Source: CAWFMO01 sp963817065
Lineage (GTDB): Bacteria; Actinomycetota; Thermoleophilia; Solirubrobacterales; 70-9
NCBI GenBank assembly: GCA_963817065.1
Contig: CAWFMO010000002.1
Location: forward strand, 434,001-498,000
Reading direction: 5' to 3'
Length of the DNA: 64,000 nt
Shown here: positions 15,199 through 23,691 of the stretch, piece after piece
Numbering within the stretch: position 1 is the first letter of the stretch
Layout of the letters: each line of letters begins with the position of its first letter
Program-made: the position numbers and the translations under genes
The notes under the pieces: generated by a model
Databases searched by the model: none
Seen by the model: the letters and a program-made list of their open reading frames with translations, nothing else
Told to the model about the DNA's origin: nothing

Positions 15199-16430
15199 CA
15201 GGCCATGAAGCTGCCGGGCACGCCGGCGGAGGGGCCGGCGACCGCGCCCGACTCCTTGAGCTCGGCGATCTGCTCGGCCGAGTAGCCGGCGGCTTCGAGG
15301 ACCGCGTCGGTGTGCTCGCCGAGCGCCGGGCCCGGGGCGCGGTTGGGGTCGCCGGGGGTGCGCGACATCTTGACCGGGACGCCGAGCAGGCGGACCGGCT
15401 TCTCGGCCCCGGGCTGGTCGAGCTCGGCGACCATCTCGCGCTCCTTCGTCAGTTCCGAGTCGAGCGCCTCGTCGACATCGAGGACCGGCTCGAGCATCGC
15501 GTCGTGTTCGTCGTTGAACGCCGCCCACTCCGCGCGCGTGCGCTCGAGGAAGATCCGCTCGATCTCGGCATGGGTCTCCGATCCGGGTGCTTCAAATTGA
15601 TGCTGGACCAGGTCCTCGCGCCCGACGCCCGCGCAGAACGACGCCCAGAACTTCGGCTCGAGCGCGCCGAGGGTTACGTAGCCGTCCTTGCACGCGTAGG
15701 GCCGGTAACAGACGAGCGACCCCGCGAGCGGGATCCCGCCGCGCTTCGGGACCGCCCCGTCGGCGAAGTAGCTCGCGGCCACCATCGCCAGCCAGGCCAT
15801 CGATCCGTCCGTCATCGAGACGTCGACGAGCTGGCCCTCGCCAGAGTTGCGGCGCTCGTGCAGCGCCGCCATGACCCCGAAGGCCGCCATCATCGCGCCG
15901 CCGCCGAGGTCGGCGATCTGGCCCGCCGACTGGACCGGCGGCCCGTCCTTCTCGCCGGTCAGCCCGAGGACGCCGTTGAGCCCGAGGTAGTTCATGTCAT
16001 GGCCGGCGCGGCCCGTGTTCGGCCCGCTCTGGCCGTAGCCGGTGATCGCGCAGTAGACGAGCCCGGGGTTCTCCTCGCGGAGGCGCTCGTAGCCGACCCC
16101 GAGCTTGTCGAGGACGCCCGGGCGGAAGGACTCGAGCACGACGTCGTATTCGCGCACCAGCCGCAGCAGGACGTCGCGGCCCGCCTCCTCCTTGAGGTTG
16201 ATCCGGATCGAGCGCTTGCCCCGGTTGAGCGAGAGGAACAGAGCCGACTTGGCCGAGTCGTCGGCGCCCTCGTGGTACGGCGGCGACCAGCGGATGTAGT
16301 CGCCCATGTCCGTGTCCTCGACCTTGAGCACGTCGGCGCCGAAGTCGGCGAGCAAGAGCGAGCAGAACCCGCCCGGCAGCAGCCGGGTCAGGTCGAGGAC
16401 CTTGACGTCGCTAAGCGGCAGCGCGGTCAC
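15198..16430 (-). CDS. CaiB/BaiF family (class III) CoA transferase
   Basis: The 410-residue protein starts at GTG 16430. Family landmarks are LDLTRLLPGGFCSLLLADFG (residues 12-31), NLKEEAGRDVLLRLVREYDVV, and GHDMNYLGLNGVLG (about 141-154), which carries the catalytic aspartate of class III enzymes (D in GHD). It moves CoA between carboxylic acids, or racemises 2-methylacyl-CoA in the AMACR branch; the AMACR-like SLVCYRPYACKDGYV is present, so racemase activity is a real alternative. It overlaps the BKACE gene by 20 bp and the MerR gene by 1 bp, so it is tightly coupled to the pathway. Confidence 0.9.
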   Translation of the reverse strand: MTALPLSDVKVLDLTRLLPGGFCSLLLADFGADVLKVEDTDMGDYIRWSPPYHEGADDSAKSALFLSLNRGKRSIRINLKEEAGRDVLLRLVREYDVVLESFRPGVLDKLGVGYERLREENPGLVYCAITGYGQSGPNTGRAGHDMNYLGLNGVLGLTGEKDGPPVQSAGQIADLGGGAMMAAFGVMAALHERRNSGEGQLVDVSMTDGSMAWLAMVAASYFADGAVPKRGGIPLAGSLVCYRPYACKDGYVTLGALEPKFWASFCAGVGREDLVQHQFEAPGSETHAEIERIFLERTRAEWAAFNDEHDAMLEPVLDVDEALDSELTKEREMVAELDQPGAEKPVRLLGVPVKMSRTPGDPNRAPGPALGEHTDAVLEAAGYSAEQIAELKESGAVAGPSAGVPGSFMA

Positions 16431-17304
16431 GTTTCTTCAATCCGAGGAGCTCGCGGGCCTCGTCGACGGTCGCGGCGCGGCGGCCGATGTCCTCCGCCAT
16501 CTGCCGCGCCTTGGCGATCAGCTCGCCGTTCGACTTCGCCATCTCGCCGTTCGGCAGATAGAGGTTGTCCTCGAGCCCGGCGCGGACGTTTCCGCCGATG
16601 TCGAGCGAGGCGGCGAGCAGCTTCCACTGGTCGCGCGAGACCCCGATCACCTGCCAGTTGTTGGGCCCCTCGGGGCCCTCGGGGATCTGGTCCGACATGA
16701 AGGTGACGTTTCGCGGCGTCGGGCGGATGCCGCCGTTGACCCCCATCACGAGCGAGATCTGGAGCGGCGGGGAGAGCAGCCCCATGTCGAGGAACGGGTC
16801 GAGGTTGGCGACGTGGCCGGCGTCGAAGCACTCGTGCTCGGGCTGGATCCCGAGCTCGTTCATCTCGGTGATGAACTCGGTGATCGTGTCGAAGCTGTTC
16901 TCGAACACGGCCTTGAAGACGAAGTCCTTCCTCCTCCGGGAGTACTTCGCGTAGTTCATCGAGCTCATGTTCAGAGCCGCGACGTCGGGCTTGAGCTCGC
17001 GCAGGTAGGCGAGCCGCTTCTCCATCGGGACCCCGATCGCGCCGGTCGAGTAGTTGACGATCACGTCGTCGACCTCGGCGAGGATCGCCTCGGTGATCGC
17101 GCGGAAGTCCTCGATCTCGTACGAGGGTGTCCCGTCGGGGGTCCGGGCGTGGATGTGGATCTGGCTCGCGCCCTCGTCGACCGCGCGCCGCGCCTCGGCC
17201 GCGTACTCCTCGGGCGTGTAGGGGATCGCCGGGCACTGGTCGCGGTTCGCGATCGCACCCGAGATCGAGTTGCTGATGATCACCGGGTCCTCGAAGCGGC
17301 TCAT
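16411..17304 (-). CDS. BKACE / 3-keto-5-aminohexanoate cleavage enzyme family (DUF849)
   Basis: The protein has 297 residues. The zinc-binding pair of BKACE enzymes is in QIHIHARTPDG (His at about 49 and 51). A conserved Glu is probably in HECFDAGHV (about 138-146), and VMGVNGGIRPTP matches the family core. These enzymes condense a beta-keto acid with acetyl-CoA and split it to acetoacetate and a new acyl-CoA. The usual Thr-Cys-Ala N-terminal strand is SNSISGAI here, which marks a divergent subfamily whose substrate cannot be predicted. ATGA coupling to the preceding SnoaL-like gene and a 20-bp overlap with a CoA transferase place it within an acyl-CoA pathway. Confidence 0.88.
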   Translation of the reverse strand: MSRFEDPVIISNSISGAIANRDQCPAIPYTPEEYAAEARRAVDEGASQIHIHARTPDGTPSYEIEDFRAITEAILAEVDDVIVNYSTGAIGVPMEKRLAYLRELKPDVAALNMSSMNYAKYSRRRKDFVFKAVFENSFDTITEFITEMNELGIQPEHECFDAGHVANLDPFLDMGLLSPPLQISLVMGVNGGIRPTPRNVTFMSDQIPEGPEGPNNWQVIGVSRDQWKLLAASLDIGGNVRAGLEDNLYLPNGEMAKSNGELIAKARQMAEDIGRRAATVDEARELLGLKKRDRAAA

Positions 17305-17714
17305 GAGGCCTGCCTTTCATCCGCGCCCGCCGCCGCGAGCGCCTCGTCGTGGTCGAGGTACGACCGCCCCCGCGCGACCAAGCCGTCGCGGAAGCCGAAG
17401 ACGTAGGCGACCTCCTGGTCGAGCTCGAGGCCGCTTCCCCGACCTCGGGCGTGGACATGGCCGAGGGCGAGGACCTCGTCGCCGAGGTCGCGTATCTCGT
17501 CGAGATTCACGTCCCAGGTCTCCCAGGTGCTCCCCCACTGCTCGAAGAACTCGTCCATCCCGTCGCGGCCGCGGAACGTCTTCTCGCCCTCGATCGTCGC
17601 GACCGTCGCCGGCGTCCACTCGAGGTCGTCGGTCGCGCGGGCGAAGATGCCCTCGCGGTCGCCCCGGTTCCAGGCCTCGAGCAGCTCCTTCACCGCGGCG
17701 ACGTTGTCACTCAT
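17301..17714 (-). CDS. SnoaL-like / NTF2-fold protein
   Basis: This is a 137-residue protein from ATG 17714, overlapping both neighbours as ATGA. VKELLEAWNRGDREGIFARA (about 8-27), ending in a DDLEW strand, is the standard SnoaL opening. The cone-shaped barrel follows, with GHVHARGRGSG and VAYVFGFRDGLVARGRSY. This fold is used by polyketide cyclases, ketosteroid isomerases, epoxide hydrolases and small-ligand carriers. No catalytic Asp/His pair is certain. Inside this operon it may isomerise or shield an enoyl- or keto-acid intermediate. Confidence 0.82.
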   Translation of the reverse strand: MSDNVAAVKELLEAWNRGDREGIFARATDDLEWTPATVATIEGEKTFRGRDGMDEFFEQWGSTWETWDVNLDEIRDLGDEVLALGHVHARGRGSGLELDQEVAYVFGFRDGLVARGRSYLDHDEALAAAGADERQAS

Positions 17715-19339
17715 ACCGGCATCACCCCGTGCTTGCGCCACGGCCGCTCGACCTTCTTGTCGGCGGCCATCCGCAGCCCGCGGATGATCGTCGGGCGGGT
17801 CTCGCGGGGGTCGATGACGTCGTCGATCAGGTCGTTCTTGGCCGCGATGTAGGGGTCGATCGTCTTCTTGACCTCGGCGACCATCTCGGCGCGCTTCGCG
17901 TCCGGGTCGTCGGCGGCCTCGATCACCGAGCGGCCGATGATGTTGACCGCGCCCTCGGGGCCCATGACCGAGATCTCGGCCGTCGGCCAGGCGACGATCA
18001 GGTCGGGCTCGTAGGCGCGCCCGTTCATCACGTAGTAGCCGGCGCCGTAGGCCTTGCGGACGACGACGGTGATCTTCGGCACCGTGGCGCGCGAGATCGC
18101 GTAGAGCATCTTCGCCCCGTGGCGGATGATCCCGGCGTGCTCGACCTTCGAGCCGACCATGAACCCGGGGACGTCCTGGAGGAAGAGCAGCGGGATCCCG
18201 AACGCGTCGCAGAGGTTGACGAAGCGCGCCGCCTTGTCGGCCGAGTCGTTCTCGAGGATGCCGCCGAGCTGCTTGGGCTGGCTGGCGACGATCCCGCACG
18301 GCTGTCCTCCGAAGCGCGCGAGGCAGGTGATGATCGTCTTCGCGAACTTGGGCTTGATGTCGAGGATCTCGCCGTCGTCGACGATCTCCTTGATCACCTC
18401 GTACATGTCGTAGGGGTGGCGCGCCGACTCGGGGACGATGTCGAGCAACCGCTCGGACATCCGGTCCTCGGGGTCGTCCGACTCGCGGATCGGCGGGCGC
18501 TCTTCGCAGTTGGCGGGGAAGTAGGAGAGGTAGCGCTTGATCACGTCGATGCACTCGGCGTCGTCCTTCACCTCGAGGTCGCCGACGCCCGACTTGCGGC
18601 AGTGGACCTTGGCGCCGCCGAGGTCCTCCATCGAGATGTCCTCGCCGGTCACGGCCTTGGTCAGGTGCGGCCCGGCGAGCGCCATCGCGCCCTGGCCGAC
18701 GACCATCGGCACGAAGTCGGCGAGACCGGGGATGTACGCGGTGCCCGCGGCGCACGGCCCGAGCATCCCGGCGACCATCGGGACGACGCCCGACATGTTC
18801 ACCTCCTCGCGGAAGAGGTGGCCCGAGCCGGCGAACAGCGAGCCCGTCGCCTCCTGGATCCGCGCTCCGGCCGAGTCGAGCAGCCAGATCAACGGCATCC
18901 GCTTCTGCAGAGCCATCTCGCGCAGGCGCGCGACCTTGAGCTCGCCGGTCATCCCCATCGAGCCGGCCATGACCGTGAAGTCGTAGGCGGCGATCGCACA
19001 GGTGCGGCCGTCGATCTCGCCCCAGCCGGTGATCACGCCGTCGGCGGGCGCCTCGACGCCGTCCATCGCGCGCTGGGCGAAGTGGGGCCCGGCGTGGATC
19101 CCGATCTCGACGAAGGAGCCGGGGTCGCAGAGCAGGTCGAGGCGCTCGCGCGCGGTCAGCTTGCCGCGCTCGTGCTGCTTGGCGATCTTCTCCTCGCCGC
19201 CGCCGAGCTTCGCCTGCTCGCGCCGCGCGTGGAGGTCGTCGACGAGCGGCTTCATCCCGGTCTCCTCGCCGGCCTCAGCCTTCGCCGGAGCCTCTGGGGC
19301 CTCGCCCTTGTGTTCCTTGGTCTCGTCCTTGGCAGCCAC
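17711..19339 (-). CDS. Acyl-CoA carboxylase, carboxyltransferase (beta) subunit
   Basis: The protein has 542 residues if it starts at GTG 19339, which shares a base with the upstream TAG and has AAAGGGA just before it; an ATG at 19354 has no such site. The carboxyltransferase fold has two halves: EKIAKQHERGKLTARERLD (about 55-73) opens the N-terminal domain, and GQPCGIVASQPKQLGG starts the C-terminal one, with FLQDVPGFMVG (about 395-405) as oxyanion loop. It transfers CO2 from biotin to an acyl-CoA such as propionyl- or methylcrotonyl-CoA, or acts in methylmalonyl-CoA decarboxylase. No biotin carboxylase (alpha) gene is in the window, so the partner is elsewhere; a lone biotinyl protein lies at 36967-37179. 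Confidence 0.92.
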   Translation of the reverse strand: MAAKDETKEHKGEAPEAPAKAEAGEETGMKPLVDDLHARREQAKLGGGEEKIAKQHERGKLTARERLDLLCDPGSFVEIGIHAGPHFAQRAMDGVEAPADGVITGWGEIDGRTCAIAAYDFTVMAGSMGMTGELKVARLREMALQKRMPLIWLLDSAGARIQEATGSLFAGSGHLFREEVNMSGVVPMVAGMLGPCAAGTAYIPGLADFVPMVVGQGAMALAGPHLTKAVTGEDISMEDLGGAKVHCRKSGVGDLEVKDDAECIDVIKRYLSYFPANCEERPPIRESDDPEDRMSERLLDIVPESARHPYDMYEVIKEIVDDGEILDIKPKFAKTIITCLARFGGQPCGIVASQPKQLGGILENDSADKAARFVNLCDAFGIPLLFLQDVPGFMVGSKVEHAGIIRHGAKMLYAISRATVPKITVVVRKAYGAGYYVMNGRAYEPDLIVAWPTAEISVMGPEGAVNIIGRSVIEAADDPDAKRAEMVAEVKKTIDPYIAAKNDLIDDVIDPRETRPTIIRGLRMAADKKVERPWRKHGVMPV

Positions 19340-20133
19340 TACTTCCCTTTCCATTGCGGTTCGCGCTTCTCGAAGAACGCCTTGACGCCCTCCTGGATGT
19401 CCTCGGTCGAGAACGTGAGGCTGAGCTGCGAGCGCAGGAACTCGAGCGCGTCGTCGAACGCCATGTCCTGCTGGCGGTACATCGCGTCGTGTCCGAGGCG
19501 CATCAGGACCGGGCTCTTCGAGGCGAGCTTCGCGGCCCACTCGTCGACCGCGGCCTGGAACTCGGCCTCCGGGACGACCTTGTTGGCGAGCCCGTACTCG
19601 ACCGCCTGCTCGCCCGAGAGCCGCTCGCCGAGCAGCATCATCTCGTTGACCTTCTTGCGCGGCACGTTGCGGTAGATCACCGACATGATCATGTACGGGA
19701 AGGCGCCGACGTTGATCTCGGGGGTGCCGAAGGTCGCGCCCTCTTTCGCGATCACGAGGTCGCATGAGAGCGCCAGCCCCATCCCGCCCGCGAGCACGTG
19801 GCCGTTGGCGGCGCAGAGCGAGGGCTTGCCGAGCTTCGGCATCAGCCGGAAGAACTCGAGGAAGAGGTCGGAGGCGAAGTGCTTGGCGACCAGCGGGGCG
19901 TCGGCCGCGAAGCCGCCGAGGTCGGCGCCGGCGCAGAAGACCTTGTCCCCGGCGCCGGTCAGGACGACGGCCTTGACGGCCTCATCGTCGCGGGCGGACT
20001 TCATCGCGTCGACGAGCTCGATCAGCAGCTGGCCGGAGAGCGCGTTGCGCTGCTCGGGGCGGTTGAGCGTCGCGGTCGCGACGCCGTCCTTGACCTCGTA
20101 GAGGAGCTGCTCGTACTCGCTCACGGGGCGCAC
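19339..20133 (-). CDS. Enoyl-CoA hydratase/isomerase (crotonase family)
   Basis: The 264-residue protein has the crotonase landmarks ATLNRPEQRNAL (about 20-31), DKVFCAGADLGGFA (oxyanion loop, about 63-76) and AANGHVLAGGMGLALSCDLVIA (in two parts, about 109-130). At the usual first Glu position there is GMGLALSCD rather than GGxELA, while GTPEINVGAFPY supplies the second Glu. It probably hydrates an enoyl-CoA or acts on a related acyl-CoA in the cytosol. Start is GTG 20133 (a GTG nine bases downstream is possible). It is the first gene of the minus-strand operon that runs to the MerR gene and faces an acyl-CoA dehydrogenase. Confidence 0.9.
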   Translation of the reverse strand: MRPVSEYEQLLYEVKDGVATATLNRPEQRNALSGQLLIELVDAMKSARDDEAVKAVVLTGAGDKVFCAGADLGGFAADAPLVAKHFASDLFLEFFRLMPKLGKPSLCAANGHVLAGGMGLALSCDLVIAKEGATFGTPEINVGAFPYMIMSVIYRNVPRKKVNEMMLLGERLSGEQAVEYGLANKVVPEAEFQAAVDEWAAKLASKSPVLMRLGHDAMYRQQDMAFDDALEFLRSQLSLTFSTEDIQEGVKAFFEKREPQWKGK

Positions 20134-20262
20134 TCTAAGGCATATTCCCGCCTACGGGAAGTGGGAAGTTCTACATCTTACTTTGGTAGGGTCAGACTCA
20201 TTCCCCACCCAAAAGCCATCCCCGGACGCGAAGCGGAGGAGATGGCGTCCTTAGGAGGAGAG
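20134..20262. promoter_or_regulatory. Divergent promoter region of the acyl-CoA locus
   Basis: These 129 bp separate the divergent enoyl-CoA hydratase and acyl-CoA dehydrogenase genes and must hold both promoters. The middle is AT-richer than its surroundings (20168-20200). A tandem GGGAAGT GGGAAGT lies at 20156-20169. I see no convincing palindrome, so the MerR site is not located. AGGAGGAG at 20253-20260 is the ribosome site of the plus-strand gene. Confidence 0.5.
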
Positions 20263-21495
20263 ATGGCCAGCACCGCGACGACCGGCACCACGAACGGCAC
20301 CGACCAGGTGATCAAGCCCGATCACGAGGCGCAGCGCAAGCACATGATCTTCACGCAGGAGCACGAGGACCTGCGCGAGTCGATGCAGTCGTGGGTTCTG
20401 AAGGAGGTCTACCCCCACCGCAACGAGTGGGAGGAGACCGGCTGGCCGGACGAGATCCTCAAGCGCGCCGGAGAGCTCGGCTTCCTCGGCCTCTGCCTGC
20501 CGGAGGAGTACGGCGGCCAGGGCGGCGACTACTACTACTCGCTGGTCCGCGCCGAGTGCCTCTCATACACGGGCTCGGGCGGGCTCAACATGGGCTTCGC
20601 CGTCCACACCGACATGGTGATGCCGCCGATCCACCTGCTCGGCACCGAGGAGCTGAAGCAGCGCTACCTGCCGCCCTCGATTCGCGGCGAGAAGATCGGC
20701 GCGCTCGGGATCACCGAGCCCGAGGCCGGCTCCGACGTCGCCGGGATCCGCACGACCGCGATCCGCGACGGCGACGACTACGTCATCAACGGCTCGAAGA
20801 TCTTCATCACCAACGGGGCGCGCGCCGACTACATCGTCCTCGTCACCAAGACCGACCCGAACGCCAAGCACGACGGGATCACGCTGTTCGTCGTCGACCT
20901 CAAGGACGACGACGGCAACCCGGTCCCGGGCTTCAGCGTCTCGCGCAAGCTCGAGAAGATGGGAATGCACTCCTCCGACACCGCCGAGCTCGCCTTCGAG
21001 GACGTCCGGGTGCCGGCGGAGAACCTGCTCGGCACCGAGGGCAAGGGCTTCTACCACATCAGCTGGGAGCTCCAGTCGGAGCGGATGGTGGCCTGCGCCG
21101 GCGCCGTCGCCGGAGCGCAGCGGATGTTCGACCGCACGCTCGAATACGCGAAGGAGCGCCAGGCGTTCGGCCGCCCGATCGGCTCGTTCCAGGTAATCCG
21201 CCACAAGTTCGCCGAGATGGCGACCAAGATCGAGGCCGCGAAGCAGTTCACCTACGCGACCGCGTGGCGCTACGCCAACGGCGAGTACCCCGTCCGCGAG
21301 ATCTCCGAGTGCAAGCTCTACACCTCGCGGATCGCCTGCGAGGTCGCCGACGAGTGCATCCAGATCCACGGCGGCTACGGCTACATGAAGGAGTACGAGA
21401 TCGAGCGCGCCTACCGCGACGTTCGCCTCAACCGGATCGGCGCCGGCACCGACGAGATCATGCTCGAGGTCATCGGGCGCTCGTACGGGATCTAG
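20263..21495 (+). CDS. Acyl-CoA dehydrogenase, isovaleryl/long-chain type
   Basis: The protein has 410 residues from ATG 20263 (AGGAGGAG precedes; an in-frame ATG at 20242 has poorer spacing). FAD and substrate motifs are ALGITEPEAGSD (about 146-157) and FITNGARAD; the C-terminal block is IHGGYGYMKEYEIERAYRD. In the place of the MCAD catalytic Glu it has IGAGT, while helix G carries LQSERMVACAG (about 269-279). This is the arrangement of isovaleryl-CoA and long-chain acyl-CoA dehydrogenases, where that helix-G Glu is the base. It makes an enoyl-CoA and passes electrons to ETF. It faces the coupled catabolic operon across a shared promoter region. Confidence 0.93.
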   Translation: MASTATTGTTNGTDQVIKPDHEAQRKHMIFTQEHEDLRESMQSWVLKEVYPHRNEWEETGWPDEILKRAGELGFLGLCLPEEYGGQGGDYYYSLVRAECLSYTGSGGLNMGFAVHTDMVMPPIHLLGTEELKQRYLPPSIRGEKIGALGITEPEAGSDVAGIRTTAIRDGDDYVINGSKIFITNGARADYIVLVTKTDPNAKHDGITLFVVDLKDDDGNPVPGFSVSRKLEKMGMHSSDTAELAFEDVRVPAENLLGTEGKGFYHISWELQSERMVACAGAVAGAQRMFDRTLEYAKERQAFGRPIGSFQVIRHKFAEMATKIEAAKQFTYATAWRYANGEYPVREISECKLYTSRIACEVADECIQIHGGYGYMKEYEIERAYRDVRLNRIGAGTDEIMLEVIGRSYGI

Positions 21496-21511
21496 GGTCC
21501 CGGCCCGGGCG

Positions 21512-22348
21512 CTGGCCCTCGACCAGGTAATCGGAGCGCTGCGCTGCCCCCACTGCGGGGCGGCGCTGGCGCGTGAGGAAGGCGTCCTGCGCTGCGCCGG
21601 GGGGCACGCCTTCGATATCGCGCGCCAGGGATACGTCGCCCTGCTCGCCGAGGAGACCCCGCACCCCGGCGACAGCGCCGAGATGGTCGCCGCGCGCGAG
21701 CGCTTCCTCGCGGCCGGGCATTTCGACCCGATCGCGGCGGCGCTCGCCGAGGCCGCGGCCGAAACCGTTCCACCCGACGGGGTCGTGCTGGAGCTCGGCG
21801 CGGGGACCGGCCGCTACCTGGCGGCGGTACTCGATCGGCTCGGCGACCGCGCCGGGATCGCACTGGACGTCTCGCGAGCGGCGTCGCAGCGCGCCGCCCG
21901 CGCCCACGCCCGGATCGGCGCGGTGCGCGCCGACGCGTGGTCGGCGTTGCCGGTCGCCGAGGGCGCGGCCGGGATCGCGTTCTCGGTGTTCGCGCCGCGC
22001 AACGGCCCCGAGCTCGCCCGTGTCCTCGCGCCCGGCGGGGTGCTGATCGTGGTCACCCCCGCGCCCGACCACCTCGCGGAGCTCGCCGGGCCGCTCGGGC
22101 TGATCGGGATCGAGCCCGGCAAGGAGGAGCGGCTCGAGGCAGCCCTGGGCGCGGCCTTCGGACCGGCGGGGCGCACCGAGCTCCGCTTCGATCTCGCCCT
22201 CCCCCGCCGCGACGCCGCCGACCTCGCCGCGATGGGTCCGAGCGCGCGCCACCTCGACGACGCCGGCGTGGGGGCGGCGATCGCCGCGCTGCCCGAACCG
22301 CTCGCGGTCACCGCCTCGCTGCGGATCGACAGCTTCCGGCTCGGCTGA
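21512..22348 (+). CDS. RlmA-like 23S rRNA (guanine-N1) methyltransferase
   Basis: The protein has about 278 residues. The N-terminal zinc site of RlmA is complete: CPHCG (C-x2-C) followed by CAGGH (C-x3-H), then FDIARQGYVALL. The SAM-binding motif is VLELGAGTGRYLAAVL (about 91-106), with DVSRAA after it. The family methylates N1 of G745/G748 in 23S rRNA; some members give macrolide resistance. No ATG, GTG or TTG precedes the zinc site in this frame, so I place the start at CTG 21512; this is uncertain (an ATG at 21683 would remove the zinc finger). It begins 16 bp after the acyl-CoA dehydrogenase stop. Confidence 0.82.
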   Translation: MALDQVIGALRCPHCGAALAREEGVLRCAGGHAFDIARQGYVALLAEETPHPGDSAEMVAARERFLAAGHFDPIAAALAEAAAETVPPDGVVLELGAGTGRYLAAVLDRLGDRAGIALDVSRAASQRAARAHARIGAVRADAWSALPVAEGAAGIAFSVFAPRNGPELARVLAPGGVLIVVTPAPDHLAELAGPLGLIGIEPGKEERLEAALGAAFGPAGRTELRFDLALPRRDAADLAAMGPSARHLDDAGVGAAIAALPEPLAVTASLRIDSFRLG

Positions 22349-22362
22349 ATCCAGGGCGCTTT

Positions 22363-23691
22363 CTAGCCGCCGAGCTCGGAGATCCGCTTCTCGAGGAACT
22401 TCCGCTGGACCGGGTTCGTGCTCAGCTCGAGCCCGCTGCGATAGGCCTCGACGGCCTCCCCGTCGCGCCCGAGGCGCGCGAGCAGGTCGGCGCGGCTGAC
22501 GTGGAAGGGCGCGTAGCGCTCGAGGCCGTCGATCGCCTCGACGAGCTCGAGCCCGGCCTCGGGTCCCTCGTCCATCGCCACGGCGATCGCCCGGTTGAGC
22601 TCGATCACCGGTGAAGGCTGGATCCTGCGCAGCTGGCCGTAGAGGAGCCCGATCCCGCGCCAGTCCGTGTCCTGCGCGCGATCGGCGCGCGCGTGCTCGG
22701 CGCCGATCCTCGCCTGGATCGCGTACGGGCCGACGATCCCGGTCAGCGCCTCGACCAGCCCGAGCCCCTCCTCGATCTCGGCGCGGTTCCAGAGCGAGCG
22801 GTCCTGATCTTCGAGCAGGACCATCTCCCCCGCCTCGTCGAGGCGCGCGTCGCGGCGCGAGTGCTGGAGCAGCATCAAGGCGAGCAGCGCCCGGGACTCG
22901 GGGTCGCCGGGCAGCGTCTCGTTCAGGACCCGCGCGAGCCGGATCGCCTCGTCGGCTAGCTCGCTGCGGATCAGCGCTTCGGAGCCCGAGGCGAAGTAGC
23001 CCTCGTTGAAGATCAGGTAGAGGGTCGCGAGGACCGAGTTCAGCCGCTCGGGGAGCTGCTCGGCCGATGGGACCTCGTAGGGGATCCCGGCGTCGCGGAT
23101 CTTCGCCTTCGCGCGGACCAACCGCTGGCCCATCGTCGCCTCCGAGGTCAGGAAGGCGCTCGCGATCTCGGCGGTGGTCAGGCCGCCCAGCGTCTTCAGG
23201 GTCAGCGCGACCCGGGCCTGCGGCCGCAGCGCCGGATGGCAGCAGGTGAAGATCAGCCGCAGCCGGTCGTCGGGCAGCCCCGGCTCCGGTTCGTCCGGGA
23301 TCTCCTCGGAGTCGGGAGCGAGGCGCTCGAGGCCCTCGAGGACCTCCTTCTTCGTCCTCAGGGTCTTCTCGCGGCGGAGGCGGTCGATCGCCTTGTTGCG
23401 CGCCACGCGGGTGATCCAGGCGCCCGGGTTGTCGGGCGTCCCGTCGGTGGGCCAGCGCTCGAGCGCGACCACGAACGCCTCCTGGACCGCCTCCTCGGCG
23501 AGGTCGAAGTCGCCGAGGACGCGGATCAGGCTCGCAACCGCCCGCCCCGACTCGTGCCGGAACAGGCGGTCGACGACCTGATCGTGCGCGTCTATGACTC
23601 GTCGAAGACCATCACCGGCCGCACCTCGACCGCTCCCGACCGCAGGGGAATCCTCTTGGCCCAGTCGAGGGCCTCGTCGAGGTCCTTGCAA
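22363..23691 (-). CDS. ECF sigma factor with C-terminal TPR-like extension (ECF42/SigI-like, DUF6596)
   Basis: About 410-442 residues, depending on start. Region 2 is SGRAVASLIRVLGDFDLAEE (about 48-67) with VARNKAIDRLRREKTLRTK after it. Region 4 is ALTLKTLGGLTTAEIASAFL with LVRAKAKIRDAGI. The remaining 230 residues are the DUF6596 helical extension (FNEGYFASGS, ELNRAIAVAMDEGPEAGLE) typical of ECF42. ECF42 genes are regularly paired with DGPF/YCII genes, as here. No standard start codon lies close to the conserved domain: the open frame reaches TTG 23691, within the YCII gene, whereas homology begins near 23598. Confidence 0.85.
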   Translation of the reverse strand: MQGPRRGPRLGQEDSPAVGSGRGAAGDGLRRVIDAHDQVVDRLFRHESGRAVASLIRVLGDFDLAEEAVQEAFVVALERWPTDGTPDNPGAWITRVARNKAIDRLRREKTLRTKKEVLEGLERLAPDSEEIPDEPEPGLPDDRLRLIFTCCHPALRPQARVALTLKTLGGLTTAEIASAFLTSEATMGQRLVRAKAKIRDAGIPYEVPSAEQLPERLNSVLATLYLIFNEGYFASGSEALIRSELADEAIRLARVLNETLPGDPESRALLALMLLQHSRRDARLDEAGEMVLLEDQDRSLWNRAEIEEGLGLVEALTGIVGPYAIQARIGAEHARADRAQDTDWRGIGLLYGQLRRIQPSPVIELNRAIAVAMDEGPEAGLELVEAIDGLERYAPFHVSRADLLARLGRDGEAVEAYRSGLELSTNPVQRKFLEKRISELGG

